Shown piece by piece: positions 29,313 to 38,908 of a stretch of 64,000 nt of DNA (within the stretch, counting starts at the first letter, position 1; every line of letters starts with the position of its first letter). The translations under genes were made by a program, and so were the position numbers. Under the pieces are notes generated by a model. That model was given only the letters and a program-made list of their open reading frames with translations, was not told where the DNA came from and did not search any database. This DNA is from Glaesserella sp041814905 (lineage in GTDB: Bacteria > Pseudomonadota > Gammaproteobacteria > Enterobacterales > Pasteurellaceae): positions 6,948 to 70,947 of the forward strand of contig NZ_JBGXYA010000080.1 of the NCBI RefSeq assembly GCF_041814905.1. The letters run 5' to 3'.

Positions 29313-30704
29313 CTATTTAATCGCCTCTAACCGCTTAATCAGCGCCTCTGCCGGTACGGACTGAATCTTACGCATATTGTAATAGAGCAAACCCGCTGCA
29401 ATGCTCAACGAAATACAAAAAACCAACCAAAACCCGGCTGCCGCCATCGGCTGAGTCAACCAATCCGTACGGGAAAGTATTGTACCGAGCGGCATTCCTA
29501 TTGCCCAATAACAGATTAATGTAATAAACAATACCGGTTTAGTGTGTTTATAACCGCGCAAAATTCCGTTACAAACCGCTTGAATCGCATCCGGAATTTG
29601 GTAAACCGCAGCAAAAATCAGCAACGCTGCAGAAATTGCAATCGAGGTTGGATCGCTGGTAAAAATATACGGAATCATCTGCCTAAAGGCTAAAATAATC
29701 ACCGCCATCAACAGTGCCATCCAGATACCGGTAATAATAGCGTGGTAACTAAGATATTTTGCGTTCTCGACTTCTTTTTTCCCCAAAGTTTGTCCAACCA
29801 AAATGGTAGTAGCAATACTGAATGAAAGCGGAATCATAAAAAACAACGAACTGGTTTGTAATGCAATTTGATGACTCGCCACAACCTGTGAGCCTAGCGG
29901 AGACAGAATTAATGCCGAAGCGGAAAACAGCATGACTTCGGTAAACAGCGCAAAACCTATCGGCATACCCAGTTTAAATAATTTGAGTAAAGTTGTACCG
30001 TTTGGTCTTTCCAACCATGTTGAAAACACATGAATATCTTTTTGTGCGCGATTCGTTGCACAATAATGCACCATCATACCGAACATCAGCCAATTTACAA
30101 TTGCCGTTGCAACGCCACAACCGACCGCTCCTAATTCAGGCAAGCCGAATAAACCGAAAATGAAGATATAGTTCAACGGAATATTAAGCGTTAAGCCGAT
30201 AAAGGTAATCACCATGGCCGGTTTCGGATTAGACAATCCATCGTTCATACAACGTAGATTTATCGACAACAGCGCCGGAATAATGCCGAAAGAGAGCGCA
30301 AAAATATACTGCTTCGCTTTTTCTGCAAAAACAGCCGGCGTGCCCATAAAATCTAAAATTACGCCGCAGCTTAAATAAATGGCAATCAACGGAATACTTA
30401 ACAGCAGAACAATCCACCCCCCCTGACGTACCTGATGTCCGATTAAATGTCGTTGGTTTGAGCCGTTCAGATATGAGACCGTCGGCGTAATGGCATTTAA
30501 AATGCCGAGCACAAGCAGAAACAGCGGAAAATAAATTGAGTTGCCGACAGCAATTGCCGAAACATCATCATCACTGACTAATCCTGCCATAATCACGTCC
30601 GCCAACCCCATTCCCGATGCGGCAAGTTGAGAAATAAAAATCGGCACCGAGAGTCTAAGTAAACGCTTGGTATTTTCAGGATACTTTTGCCATTGTAAAT
30701 TCAT
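29313..30704 (-). CDS. norM: MATE-family multidrug efflux pump NorM
   Basis: Sodium- or proton-coupled exporter of cationic drugs in the inner membrane. The 463 residues hold twelve hydrophobic segments in two MatE halves, beginning RLLRLSVPIFISQLAASGMGL with the conserved PIFISQLA-type first helix. The length equals that of Haemophilus/Vibrio NorM. It stands alone, convergent with greB. Confidence 0.92.
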   Translation of the reverse strand: MNLQWQKYPENTKRLLRLSVPIFISQLAASGMGLADVIMAGLVSDDDVSAIAVGNSIYFPLFLLVLGILNAITPTVSYLNGSNQRHLIGHQVRQGGWIVLLLSIPLIAIYLSCGVILDFMGTPAVFAEKAKQYIFALSFGIIPALLSINLRCMNDGLSNPKPAMVITFIGLTLNIPLNYIFIFGLFGLPELGAVGCGVATAIVNWLMFGMMVHYCATNRAQKDIHVFSTWLERPNGTTLLKLFKLGMPIGFALFTEVMLFSASALILSPLGSQVVASHQIALQTSSLFFMIPLSFSIATTILVGQTLGKKEVENAKYLSYHAIITGIWMALLMAVIILAFRQMIPYIFTSDPTSIAISAALLIFAAVYQIPDAIQAVCNGILRGYKHTKPVLFITLICYWAIGMPLGTILSRTDWLTQPMAAAGFWLVFCISLSIAAGLLYYNMRKIQSVPAEALIKRLEAIK

Positions 30705-30738
30705 AAAAACCTCTAAAAGTAGAACGGCATTATACGCA

Positions 30739-30796
30739 ACAAGCGGTCTGTTTCTTGCAATTTTTTACAAATTATTCATCGAAACAGACCGCTTGT
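30739..30796. repeat. Inverted pair of DNA uptake signals (58 bp) between rluA and norM
   Basis: ACAAGCGGT at 30739-30747 and ACCGCTTGT at 30788-30796. The arms pair perfectly for 16 bp, the longest of the seven pairs, and the centre reads TTTACAAA, one base off TTTGCAAA. It lies 13 bp past the rluA stop and may end its transcript. Confidence 0.85.
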
Positions 30797-30809
30797 CGGG
30801 CGACTGACG

Positions 30810-31478
30810 TTAAAAATCCGCTGCTGCGCTAAAGGTCATCGGCTCACCGCTAATCGGATGGGTAATCGAAAGGGATTCTGCGTGTAGGCAAAGACGCGAA
30901 GATAAGCTCCGTGCCAACGGATTGGCATAGAATTTATCGCCAACAATCGGATGCCCTAAAGATAAACTATGTACGCGCAATTGGTGAGAACGACCGGTAT
31001 AAGGCGTTAGTTTTACCCTTGTCGTATTATTCGGATAATGTGCAAGAATTTCGTAAAAAGTAACCGCTTGTTTACCGCGCTCATAACAAACTTTCTGGCG
31101 CGGGCGATTTTCCCAATCACAAATCAACGGCATATCAATTTTTCCGGTTTCACCCACTTTTTCGCCTAATTTTCCCCAAAGCAATGCAATATAGTGTTTT
31201 TTCGGTTCACGCTCACGAAATTGGCGTTTTAACTCTTTTTCCGCCACTTTGCTTAATGTAAACAACAATAAACCGCTTGTTGCCATGTCTAAACGGTGCG
31301 CCGGTTCAGTAAATCCGTATTTCTGTTGTACGCGGGTCATCGCACTGTCTTGATATTCAGGACGATTACCCGGTACGGAAAGCAAGCCGCTTGGTTTATT
31401 AATTACTAAAATGTGGTTATCTCGGTAAACTTCGTCAAGCCAAGGTTCTGTCGGTGGGTGATATTCGATTAATGCCAT
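30810..31478 (-). CDS. rluA: Dual-specificity 23S rRNA/tRNA pseudouridine synthase RluA
   Basis: Makes pseudouridine 746 in 23S rRNA and 32 in certain tRNAs. The 222 residues align along their length with E. coli RluA (219). Motifs: NKPSGLLSVPG, the catalytic aspartate in HRLDMATSGLLL, REREPKKHYIA and TGRSHQLRVH. Single gene, read toward norM. Confidence 0.94.
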   Translation of the reverse strand: MALIEYHPPTEPWLDEVYRDNHILVINKPSGLLSVPGNRPEYQDSAMTRVQQKYGFTEPAHRLDMATSGLLLFTLSKVAEKELKRQFREREPKKHYIALLWGKLGEKVGETGKIDMPLICDWENRPRQKVCYERGKQAVTFYEILAHYPNNTTRVKLTPYTGRSHQLRVHSLSLGHPIVGDKFYANPLARSLSSRLCLHAESLSITHPISGEPMTFSAAADF

Positions 31479-31644
31479 AATGATTCGAAGTTAAAAAATT
31501 TTGACTATCTTATCATCTTATCAAAGATAAACCGATTCCTAAAACGAATCGCAAAAATCGCTTGTTTTTTATTTAAAATCGAGTATCTTTCCGCCGTTCA
31601 CTATGAACATTACAATTTGTTTACATTTCTTTTTGGAGAATACC

Positions 31645-32520
31645 ATGAAAACTCTTTTTGCAAGTCTTGCAACTGGTTTCACCGCACTTTCCGTGCTATT
31701 CGGCTCAGTTGCTCACGCTAATTCTACTCACCAAACATTTAAAATCAGTGCCATTCCTGACTATAACGCGACAGAAATGACCCGTTCATTCGATAGTTTT
31801 GCTGATTATTTAAGCAAAGAAACCGGTTTAACCGTGCAATATGTCCCGGTTACCGACTATGCCGCCGTTGTTACTGCATTTCGTCGCGGTGAAATTGATT
31901 TGGTTTGGTTCGGCGGTTTAACCGGGGTACAAGCCCGTGCCCGTGTTGAAGGTTCTGAAGCCATTGCACAACGTCCTCAAGATGAAAAATTCAAATCCGT
32001 ATTTATTAAACAAAAAGGATTGGATGCAGTGAAAGAGCTCAAAGATGTGAAAGGTCATACCCTTGCATTCGGTAGCGAAAGTTCAACGTCCGGTCACTTA
32101 ATGCCTCGCTTTTTCTTAACTGAAGCCGGTGTTAACCCTGAAAAAGATTTAGATGCACAACCGACTTACAGTGGTTCTCATGATAAAACTTACGGCTTAG
32201 TTGAAGCCGGTACGGTACAAATCGGTGCGGTAAACAAGCAGTACTGGGATAAAATGGTCAACGAAGGCAAAGTAGATAATACGAAAGTAGAACTGTTTTA
32301 TACGACATCGGACTACTACGACTACAACTGGACTATAAACCTCGTAGATAAAAAATTCGGTGAGGGTACCAAAGAGAAAGTCAAAGCTGCATTATTAAAA
32401 GCTGACGCATCCAGTTCTCAGGTGATGAATTTATTATCCGCCGACAAATTTATCGAAACCAATAACGACAACTATAAAGACATTGAAAAAGTTGCCAAAG
32501 AATTAAAGTTAATTAAATAG
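31645..32520 (+). CDS. PhnD-family periplasmic substrate-binding protein of an ABC importer
   Basis: The frame is open from 31603, but the ATG at 31645 has GGAG upstream and begins a clean signal peptide (MKTLFASLATGFTALSVLFGSVAHA, cleavage after about residue 25), giving 291 residues. The mature part is a PhnD-type type-2 periplasmic binding fold (QYVPVTDYAAVVTAFRRGEIDLVWFGGL; SSTSGHLMPR). Members bind phosphonates, phosphite or, in one subfamily, are proposed to bind selenate; the substrate here cannot be told from sequence. No phosphonate-degrading genes lie nearby. First of four importer genes. Confidence 0.85.
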   Translation: MKTLFASLATGFTALSVLFGSVAHANSTHQTFKISAIPDYNATEMTRSFDSFADYLSKETGLTVQYVPVTDYAAVVTAFRRGEIDLVWFGGLTGVQARARVEGSEAIAQRPQDEKFKSVFIKQKGLDAVKELKDVKGHTLAFGSESSTSGHLMPRFFLTEAGVNPEKDLDAQPTYSGSHDKTYGLVEAGTVQIGAVNKQYWDKMVNEGKVDNTKVELFYTTSDYYDYNWTINLVDKKFGEGTKEKVKAALLKADASSSQVMNLLSADKFIETNNDNYKDIEKVAKELKLIK

Positions 32521-32550
32521 TTTTATGTCAATCGGTTTGCTATGTACCTC

Positions 32551-32577
32551 GATAAAGGTGCGTAGCACCTTTTATCA
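32551..32577 (+). terminator. Intra-operon hairpin after the binding-protein gene
   Basis: AAAGGTGC (32554-32561) and GCACCTTT (32565-32572) pair over a 3-base loop, without a real U-run. Such hairpins after a binding-protein gene often protect its mRNA or lower expression of the following ATPase and permeases. Function inferred. Confidence 0.55.
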
Positions 32578-32598
32578 TCTAAATCCGGTGCTGAAACA

Positions 32599-33360
32599 AT
32601 GTCTCAATCACTTCTTTCCTTCCGACACGCCATCAAACGCTTCGGTGATAAAACTGTATTAAACGGCATTTCCCTTGATATCCGACCGGGTGAAATTGTC
32701 GCATTAGTCGGACCAAGTGGCTCCGGCAAATCAACTTTAATGAATGCAATTATGCGCGCAGTCTCGCTCAGTGAAGGAGAGATTTTTCTCGATAACCAAA
32801 ATATTCAGAATTATCGCAATAATAAAATTTACGCCCAAAAAGTTGGTATGTTGCATCAACAATATGATTTAATCAAACAGCTTGAAGTGGTGCATAACGT
32901 GCTGGCTGGTAGGTTAAATCAATGGGGATTCTTTCAATCTCTATTATCTCTGATTAAACCGCAACAACGTGAAATTGCAGAAAAAGCATTGGCGTCGGTC
33001 GGTTTAGCCGAAAAGATTAACCAACCGACTGGTGAGTTGTCCGGCGGTGAACAACAACGTGTAGCGATTGCACGCTTGTTAGTACAAAATCCAATGTTGA
33101 TTTTAGCCGATGAACCGATTTCTGCTCTAGATCCGATCAATGCTCAAAATGTATTGGCATTATTAACCGAACTAGTGCGGAAGCAAGGCAAAACCTTAAT
33201 CGCCAGTATGCACTCGGTGGAATATGCCAAAGCCTACTTTGACAGAATGATCGGTATTCAAGCTGGTAATATTGTGTTTGATCTACAAACTAACCAAGTT
33301 ACTCAGACTCAACTCAATGCATTATATGGATTGGTCCAAGATGAAAATCCGTCTGAATGA
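32599..33360 (+). CDS. ABC importer ATPase (PhnC family)
   Basis: Nucleotide-binding subunit of 253 residues. Walker A VGPSGSGKST, Q-loop HQQYDLI, signature LSGGEQQRVAIARLL, Walker B LILADEPISALD and switch histidine (ASMHSVEYAK) are all present, so it should be active. It overlaps the following permease gene by 20 bp. The pairing with a PhnD-type binding protein and two PhnE-type permeases puts it in the phosphonate/oxyanion group. Confidence 0.88.
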   Translation: MSQSLLSFRHAIKRFGDKTVLNGISLDIRPGEIVALVGPSGSGKSTLMNAIMRAVSLSEGEIFLDNQNIQNYRNNKIYAQKVGMLHQQYDLIKQLEVVHNVLAGRLNQWGFFQSLLSLIKPQQREIAEKALASVGLAEKINQPTGELSGGEQQRVAIARLLVQNPMLILADEPISALDPINAQNVLALLTELVRKQGKTLIASMHSVEYAKAYFDRMIGIQAGNIVFDLQTNQVTQTQLNALYGLVQDENPSE

Positions 33361-34114
33361 ACGTCGCAATCGACTTACCGCAATCTTATTGCTGGTTTTT
33401 GCACTTAGCCTTTTCACCGTAGATAGTGAAAAAGGGCTGATGTTTCCCGGTGGTTGGGCAACCTTACAGCGACTATTTGCCAGCTTGCTTCAACCCGATT
33501 TTTCTGCCGATTTACTCAAACTGGCTTTTAAATCCAGCCTGCTAACCTTTGCTTATGCTCTGATCACCATTTCTCTCGCGTTAGTCGGTGGTTTTTTGTT
33601 ATCGATTTTCGCCTCAGGCATATTAGTTCCATCCATTTTATTACAAGGCTTGGCCCGGGCTATTCTCGGTTTCTTACGCGCTATCCATGAGTTAATTTGG
33701 GCATGGTTTTTTGTTGCCGCTGTGGGATTGAATCCGATTGGTGCGGTCTTTGCATTGGCAATTCCCTATTCGGGTTACTTGGGAAAAATCTTTGCCGACA
33801 CCTTACAAGCGGTGCCAAACAAGCCGATTTTTGCACTTAAAGAAGCGGGAGCCACACCGTTACAACTGCTAATTTACGGCTACCTTCCGCAAGCCTTCCC
33901 TAGTATGTTGAGCTATACAATGTACCGTCTTGAATGTGCAATTCGCTCATCTTCGGTACTTTCGTTTGTCGGCTTAGGCGGTATAGGTATGCAAATTCAA
34001 CTTTCTCTGCAAGATCTCAAATACGACCAAGTCTGGACATTTCTACTCTTTTTAGTCGGATTGATCGTTTTAATTGACCGTTGGAGCTATGCGGTAAGGA
34101 AGCGGGTGAAATAA
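33341..34114 (+). CDS. ABC importer permease 1 (PhnE family)
   Basis: The ATG at 33341 lies within the end of the ATPase gene and starts a basic N-terminus (MKIRLNERRNRL), giving 257 residues with about six hydrophobic segments. The transport-type loop EAGATPLQLLIYGYLPQAFPS is the EAA motif contacting the ATPase. It overlaps the second permease by one base. Paired with a second, distinct permease, so the pore is probably a heterodimer. Confidence 0.86.
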   Translation: MKIRLNERRNRLTAILLLVFALSLFTVDSEKGLMFPGGWATLQRLFASLLQPDFSADLLKLAFKSSLLTFAYALITISLALVGGFLLSIFASGILVPSILLQGLARAILGFLRAIHELIWAWFFVAAVGLNPIGAVFALAIPYSGYLGKIFADTLQAVPNKPIFALKEAGATPLQLLIYGYLPQAFPSMLSYTMYRLECAIRSSSVLSFVGLGGIGMQIQLSLQDLKYDQVWTFLLFLVGLIVLIDRWSYAVRKRVK

Positions 34115-34968
34115 TGAATACTTTCCGACATCATATCGATCGTCATTTTATTAAATACTCTTTTTTTACCGTACTCTGCTTGATCGCATTCTCTTGGCTC
34201 TATATTTTAAAAGATCAACCCTCTGCACTTGCCGATCTGTTTCGTGCCGACAACTGGATTTATCTGCGTGAATTTATTGAAAGTATGCTTGGAATCGGTG
34301 AAGAAATACCGGCTTATTTAGATCCCGAAATGTGGCAAAATGCCTTGTGGCTCAGTGGTGAAACCTTTGTGATGAGTATTCTTGCCACAGGTCTTGCTGG
34401 CATCGCAATGTTCATTTTAGTTCTCCCTTCCGCCCGTAATATGGCGCAAGGGAAATTAGGTTTCAAGTCCTGTTGGTATCATAAAATTGCCTATCATATC
34501 AGCCGATTCTTGTTTCTCTTCAGCCGTGCCGTACCGGAGCTGATGTGGGCAATGATTCTAGTCTTTATTTTTAAACCGGGTATCGTACCGGGTGCGCTTG
34601 CTTTAGCTATTCATAATTTTGGAGTATTAGGAAAATTGTGTGGCGAAGTTATCGAAGATATGGACGAAAAACCTATTCGCCATTTGGCACAGAACGGAGC
34701 ATCGCAAGCACAATTACTGTTCTACGGTATTTACCCGATGGTAATGCGTTCGTTTCTAAACTATATTTTATATCGAATGGAGAATATTATCCGTGCGACG
34801 TTAATCGTCGGTTTTGTCGGAGCAAGCGGATTAGGTATGCAATTCAAATTAGCTATGAGCTTTTTCCATTATTCGGAAATTACACTTTATTTGCTCTGCT
34901 ATTTAATTTTGGTTTATATTACCGACCTGCTTTCGGCAATCGCCAAAAAATATATTGCCGAAAAGTAG
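34114..34968 (+). CDS. ABC importer permease 2 (PhnE family)
   Basis: Second permease, 284 residues from the ATG at 34114, which overlaps the preceding stop (TAATG). An in-frame TTG at 34081 is rejected. About six membrane segments and a recognisable EAA-type loop (QNGASQAQLLFYGIYPMVMRS). It has a longer N-terminal periplasmic segment than permease 1 (about residues 32-75). Last gene of the importer operon. Confidence 0.86.
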   Translation: MNTFRHHIDRHFIKYSFFTVLCLIAFSWLYILKDQPSALADLFRADNWIYLREFIESMLGIGEEIPAYLDPEMWQNALWLSGETFVMSILATGLAGIAMFILVLPSARNMAQGKLGFKSCWYHKIAYHISRFLFLFSRAVPELMWAMILVFIFKPGIVPGALALAIHNFGVLGKLCGEVIEDMDEKPIRHLAQNGASQAQLLFYGIYPMVMRSFLNYILYRMENIIRATLIVGFVGASGLGMQFKLAMSFFHYSEITLYLLCYLILVYITDLLSAIAKKYIAEK

Positions 34969-35031
34969 TGAATTATTTGATAAAAACTTTGTCTATTGCA
35001 CTATCGTCTTACACTCAAAAAAGGAAACAAT

Positions 35032-35721
35032 ATGAACTTCAACGATATTCTTAACGGCGTATTAAAATCTGTCGGCAACACGGCTAATCAAAGCAAGTCC
35101 GACTTAGGCAGCTTACTTGGTTCGGTATTAAATACCGCGAAAGATTCTGCCAGAGAAATCAAACAAGGCAATACCGATACCATCGCAAAAGTAGGTGGCG
35201 GTGCGGCATTAGTCGGTATTTTATCTATGGTATTGGGTCGTAACGGCGGTGCAAGCTTAACTAAATTAGGTTCACTTGCAGCCCTTGGCAGCCTGGCTTA
35301 CAAAGCATATCAAGACTACCAAAAAAACAAACCTAACCAAGCAACCGATCTTTCTGCAACCGCATTTGAAGATGACAGTTCGGAAGAAAAAGGGGCGATC
35401 TTATTACGTACAATGATTGCCGCAGCTGTGTCTGACGGTGCATTGGATGAAAATGAAGAAGCATTGATTTTAAAAGAAGGCGGCAATGATCCCGAATTAC
35501 AACAATGGCTTATTCAAGAAATGCACAATCCGATTTCCGTGACAGAAATCGCACGTGTTGTCGGCGAAGATACTGCCCTTGCATCACAAGTCTACTTAGC
35601 GGCACGCTTAGTTTGCCAAGACTTGTCCCGTAAAGAAATTGTGTTCTTATCACAACTTGCCGAAGCACTCGGTTTAGATGACGCGTTAGTGGAACAGTTA
35701 GAAAAACAAGCCGGTTTCTAA
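35032..35721 (+). CDS. DUF533 (YebE-like) membrane-associated protein
   Basis: The ATG at 35032 with AAAGGAAACA upstream gives 229 residues. The N-terminus is helical and Asn/Ser-rich, then a glycine-rich hydrophobic segment (about 58-90, VGGGAALVGILSMVLG, LGSLAALGSLAY), then an acidic TerB-like helical domain from about 120 with SDGALDENE. This is the DUF533 family (E. coli YebE), of unknown function. It is followed by its own terminator. No strong link to the importer genes upstream. Confidence 0.85.
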   Translation: MNFNDILNGVLKSVGNTANQSKSDLGSLLGSVLNTAKDSAREIKQGNTDTIAKVGGGAALVGILSMVLGRNGGASLTKLGSLAALGSLAYKAYQDYQKNKPNQATDLSATAFEDDSSEEKGAILLRTMIAAAVSDGALDENEEALILKEGGNDPELQQWLIQEMHNPISVTEIARVVGEDTALASQVYLAARLVCQDLSRKEIVFLSQLAEALGLDDALVEQLEKQAGF

Positions 35722-35740
35722 TTTATATTTCATTTAACCT

Positions 35741-35767
35741 AACGGCAGATCATTTCTGCCGTTTTTT
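35741..35767 (+). terminator. Terminator after the DUF533 gene
   Basis: AACGGCAGA pairs with TTCTGCCGTT over a short loop and is followed by TTTTTTATTTT. Confidence 0.85.
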
Positions 35768-35772
35768 ATTTT

Positions 35773-35830
35773 ACAAGCGGTCAGTTTTAGCCGAAAATTT
35801 GCAAAAAAATCGCTAAAACCGACCGCTTGT
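35773..35830. repeat. Inverted pair of DNA uptake signals (58 bp) between convergent DUF533 gene and rapA
   Basis: ACAAGCGGT at 35773-35781 and ACCGCTTGT at 35822-35830 around a central TTTGCAAA. It lies 32 bp past the rapA stop. Confidence 0.87.
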
Positions 35831-35862
35831 ATCACCGATAAATCAAAATTATCGGATTACCG

Positions 35863-38778
35863 TCACTCTTTATTGCTCACAATCACCCTTAAACTATCTA
35901 ACCGCCAGTTGGCTTGTTCAAGTTGCGCGAGAGAGTCTTCCCTGAGCTGCTCTAAAGCCTTAACCTCATCTACTCGGATATTTTTATTAACCGCTTGCAA
36001 AGACGTTAAACGATGCCATTCAGCAGTTAACGTATGATCGGCATTGTGCTTCGCCTGAGCAATCAAGCTTTCCGCTTGAGGGGCAATTTTTGTTTCCCCT
36101 AAAGTAATCAGTTTCTCAATTTCCGTACGAGCCATTTTGGCAATTTTGTTTGCCATTTGCTTATTCACCGGTTTAAGCTGCTTTTCCAAACCGGCAAAAG
36201 AAACTTGTGATGCGATATCGTTGCCTTTAGCATCCAACAATACTCGCACCGGTGTCGGCGGTAGGAAACGGGTTAATTGCAATGCTTTCGGCGCCTGCAC
36301 CTCCACAATATAAATCAATTCAAGCAACAAGGTACCGGCAGGTAGATTTTTGTTTACCAATAACGAAATCGCACTTTTACCGATATCTCCCGAAGTAATC
36401 AAATCAATACCGTTACGAATCATCGGGTGATCCCAAGTTAAAAACAGCACATCTTCACGCATGAGTGCTAACTCACGGTCGAAAGTAACGGTATTGCCTT
36501 CCTCGGATAGTCCGGGAAAATCAGGCACGAGCATATGCCCCGTCGGGTTAATCACAATACTTTTTTCACCCAAATCTTCCTGTTCCAATCCTATAACATC
36601 AAAAAGATTTAGTGCAAAATTAATGAGTTTAGGATTTTCATCCTGCTCTGCAATTGCTTGAGCCAGCTGTTGTGCCGATTCTCCACCGTTTGAATTGAGT
36701 TCAAGCAAGCGGTCACGCCCTTTTTCTAACGCGAATTTCAACTGTTGCTGGCGTTTATAGGTTTGTTCAATAAAGCGTTCGAATTCTTCCGAACGTGCCG
36801 GATTTTGTAAGAAATAATCTAAACTTTCGCCAAATTCACGGAACAGATTCGCGCCCATCGGACAAGTTTCTTCAAACGCATTTAAGCCGCGTTGATACCA
36901 TTCTGCCAATACCATTTGCGCGGAATTATCAAAGCATGGCACATGAATTTGGACATCGTGTTTCTGCCCGATACGGTCTAAACGCCCTATACTCTGCTCT
37001 AACAAATCAGGGTTATCCGGTAAATTAAACAGCACCAAATGGCGGGCAAATTGGAAATTACGACCTTCGGAACCGATACTCGAACTTATCAGCACTTGAG
37101 CACCGTCCTCTTGTTGGGCAAAGTAGGCAGAGGCTTTATCTCGCTCTACAATCGACATTTTTTCGTGGAATACCGCAGAACGAATGCCTTCTTTTTCACG
37201 CAAAATTTGTTCAAGCTGAATCGCAGTATCTGCATATTTGCAAATAACTAAAATTTTCTCACTACGATGATTTTTCAAAAACGTAATCAGCCATTCAATA
37301 CGAGGATCAAACTCAAACCATTTGGCATTCGGATTCATTCTTTGGAATATTCGTTCAGGATAAAGCCTATCTATTTTCTGATTCCCGGGCTCTAATCCTA
37401 ATGTATTCAACACACTATGATATTCATTCGGCATATCTAAGGTGATTTGATTAAACAGACGATGCGGGAAACCTTTTACTCCTTGACGGGTATTTCGGAA
37501 TAAAACACGACTGGTTCCATGGCGGTCAATCAGCTCACTAATCAGTTCTTGACGAACGTCTAAACGCTGTTCGGGGTGAATATCCGTCGCATTAATAATA
37601 CGAAACATCGGCTCAACATCTTCTTCCGCCAGCAATTCGCTGATACTTTCCTGTTCTTGGGCGTTGAGCGGTTTATCGTTTAATAAGCTCATCACAGCAT
37701 CTGCAACGGGCTGATACTGTTTTTGTTCTTCTACAAAGGCTGAATAACTGTAAAAACGATCCGGATCTAATAGCGATAACCGGGCAAAGTGGCTTTCCTG
37801 ACCAAGCTGCTCCGGAGTTGCGGTTAGCAATAATACCGATGGAATTTGTTTAGAAAGCGTTTCGACAAGCTGATAAGCAACACTCGGTTGTATTTCATTC
37901 CATTCTAAATGATGGGCTTCATCTACAATCAGCATATCCCACTCGCTTTTTAACACTTGTTTTGCACGTCGCGGGGTTTCCGATAACCAATCAATCGAAG
38001 CAATCACAAGGGATTCACTGTCGAACGGATTCTCGCTGATATCATTGCCGTCATCATCCTGTTTATTAAAATCGGCGCAACGTTCCTCATCAAATAACGA
38101 AAAATTCAGACTAAAGCGACGGAGCATTTCGACCAGCCATTGATGCTGTAAACTTTCAGGCACAAGCACGAGAACACGGTCAACACGTCCTGAAAAAAGC
38201 TGTTGTTGCAAAATCATGCCCGCTTCAATCGTTTTTCCCAATCCGACTTCATCGGCAAGCAACACTCGCGGGGCAAGGCGCTGCCCCACTTCTTTGGCGA
38301 TATGTAATTGATGCGGAATTAAGCTCGCCCGAATGCCACGCATACCGCGTAAAGCAGATTGAAATTGAGCTTGCTGATGCTGCAATGCCCGATAACGTAA
38401 CGCAAAACGATCACTACGATCGATTTGCGCAGAGAACAAGCGGTCTTGTGGTTTGCTGAAACTAATCTTATGGTCTAACAACATTTCAGGCAGAACGCTC
38501 TCCTCTTGCGTATCTGCCCGTTTACCGAGATAAATAGCCACACCTTGATTTTCTACTACCTCCGTGACATCTAACTGCCAACCGTCCTGACTGGTAATCC
38601 TATCGCCTTTTTGAAACTGAACGCGAGTGAGTGGCGCGACTGCCACTGCATAAACACGCTGTTCCTCCGATGCGGGGAAAAAAATAGTGACAGTACGATT
38701 ATCGACTGCTTCAACAATACCTAATCCTAAATTATTTTCCGACTCACTGATCCAACGTTGCCCGACAACAAAGCTCAT
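35863..38778 (-). CDS. rapA: RNA polymerase-associated ATPase RapA (HepA)
   Basis: SWI2/SNF2-family ATPase that recycles RNA polymerase. The frame is open to 38826, but the ATG at 38778 with AGAGGTGGG upstream gives the family N-terminus (MSFVVGQRWISESENNLGLG) and 971 residues (E. coli 968). Motifs: tandem Tudor-like N-terminal domain, Walker A LADEVGLGKTIEAG, DEAH box IVDEAHHLEW, motif III LLTATPEQLG, and helicase C motif SIGSEGRNFQ...QSIGRLDRIGQ. An uptake-signal core (38436-38444) inside the gene has lost its downstream TTTGCAAA. Confidence 0.97.
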   Translation of the reverse strand: MSFVVGQRWISESENNLGLGIVEAVDNRTVTIFFPASEEQRVYAVAVAPLTRVQFQKGDRITSQDGWQLDVTEVVENQGVAIYLGKRADTQEESVLPEMLLDHKISFSKPQDRLFSAQIDRSDRFALRYRALQHQQAQFQSALRGMRGIRASLIPHQLHIAKEVGQRLAPRVLLADEVGLGKTIEAGMILQQQLFSGRVDRVLVLVPESLQHQWLVEMLRRFSLNFSLFDEERCADFNKQDDDGNDISENPFDSESLVIASIDWLSETPRRAKQVLKSEWDMLIVDEAHHLEWNEIQPSVAYQLVETLSKQIPSVLLLTATPEQLGQESHFARLSLLDPDRFYSYSAFVEEQKQYQPVADAVMSLLNDKPLNAQEQESISELLAEEDVEPMFRIINATDIHPEQRLDVRQELISELIDRHGTSRVLFRNTRQGVKGFPHRLFNQITLDMPNEYHSVLNTLGLEPGNQKIDRLYPERIFQRMNPNAKWFEFDPRIEWLITFLKNHRSEKILVICKYADTAIQLEQILREKEGIRSAVFHEKMSIVERDKASAYFAQQEDGAQVLISSSIGSEGRNFQFARHLVLFNLPDNPDLLEQSIGRLDRIGQKHDVQIHVPCFDNSAQMVLAEWYQRGLNAFEETCPMGANLFREFGESLDYFLQNPARSEEFERFIEQTYKRQQQLKFALEKGRDRLLELNSNGGESAQQLAQAIAEQDENPKLINFALNLFDVIGLEQEDLGEKSIVINPTGHMLVPDFPGLSEEGNTVTFDRELALMREDVLFLTWDHPMIRNGIDLITSGDIGKSAISLLVNKNLPAGTLLLELIYIVEVQAPKALQLTRFLPPTPVRVLLDAKGNDIASQVSFAGLEKQLKPVNKQMANKIAKMARTEIEKLITLGETKIAPQAESLIAQAKHNADHTLTAEWHRLTSLQAVNKNIRVDEVKALEQLREDSLAQLEQANWRLDSLRVIVSNKE

Positions 38779-38848
38779 ACCCACCTCTCTGTTCTTATAT
38801 TTTTTTGATTGTTGTAAATTCGTCATTATTTTAACTGATTTTAACGCA

Positions 38849-38881
38849 ACAAGCGGTAGGATTTATTCAAAGATTTGCAAG
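38849..38881 (+). repeat. Single extended DNA uptake signal between dgt and rapA
   Basis: ACAAGCGGT core with TTTGCAAG after 16 bases (7 of 8 to TTTGCAAA). Confidence 0.8.
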
Positions 38882-38908
38882 GCTGAATGCGTTTTGCCAG
38901 CTTTTTTA

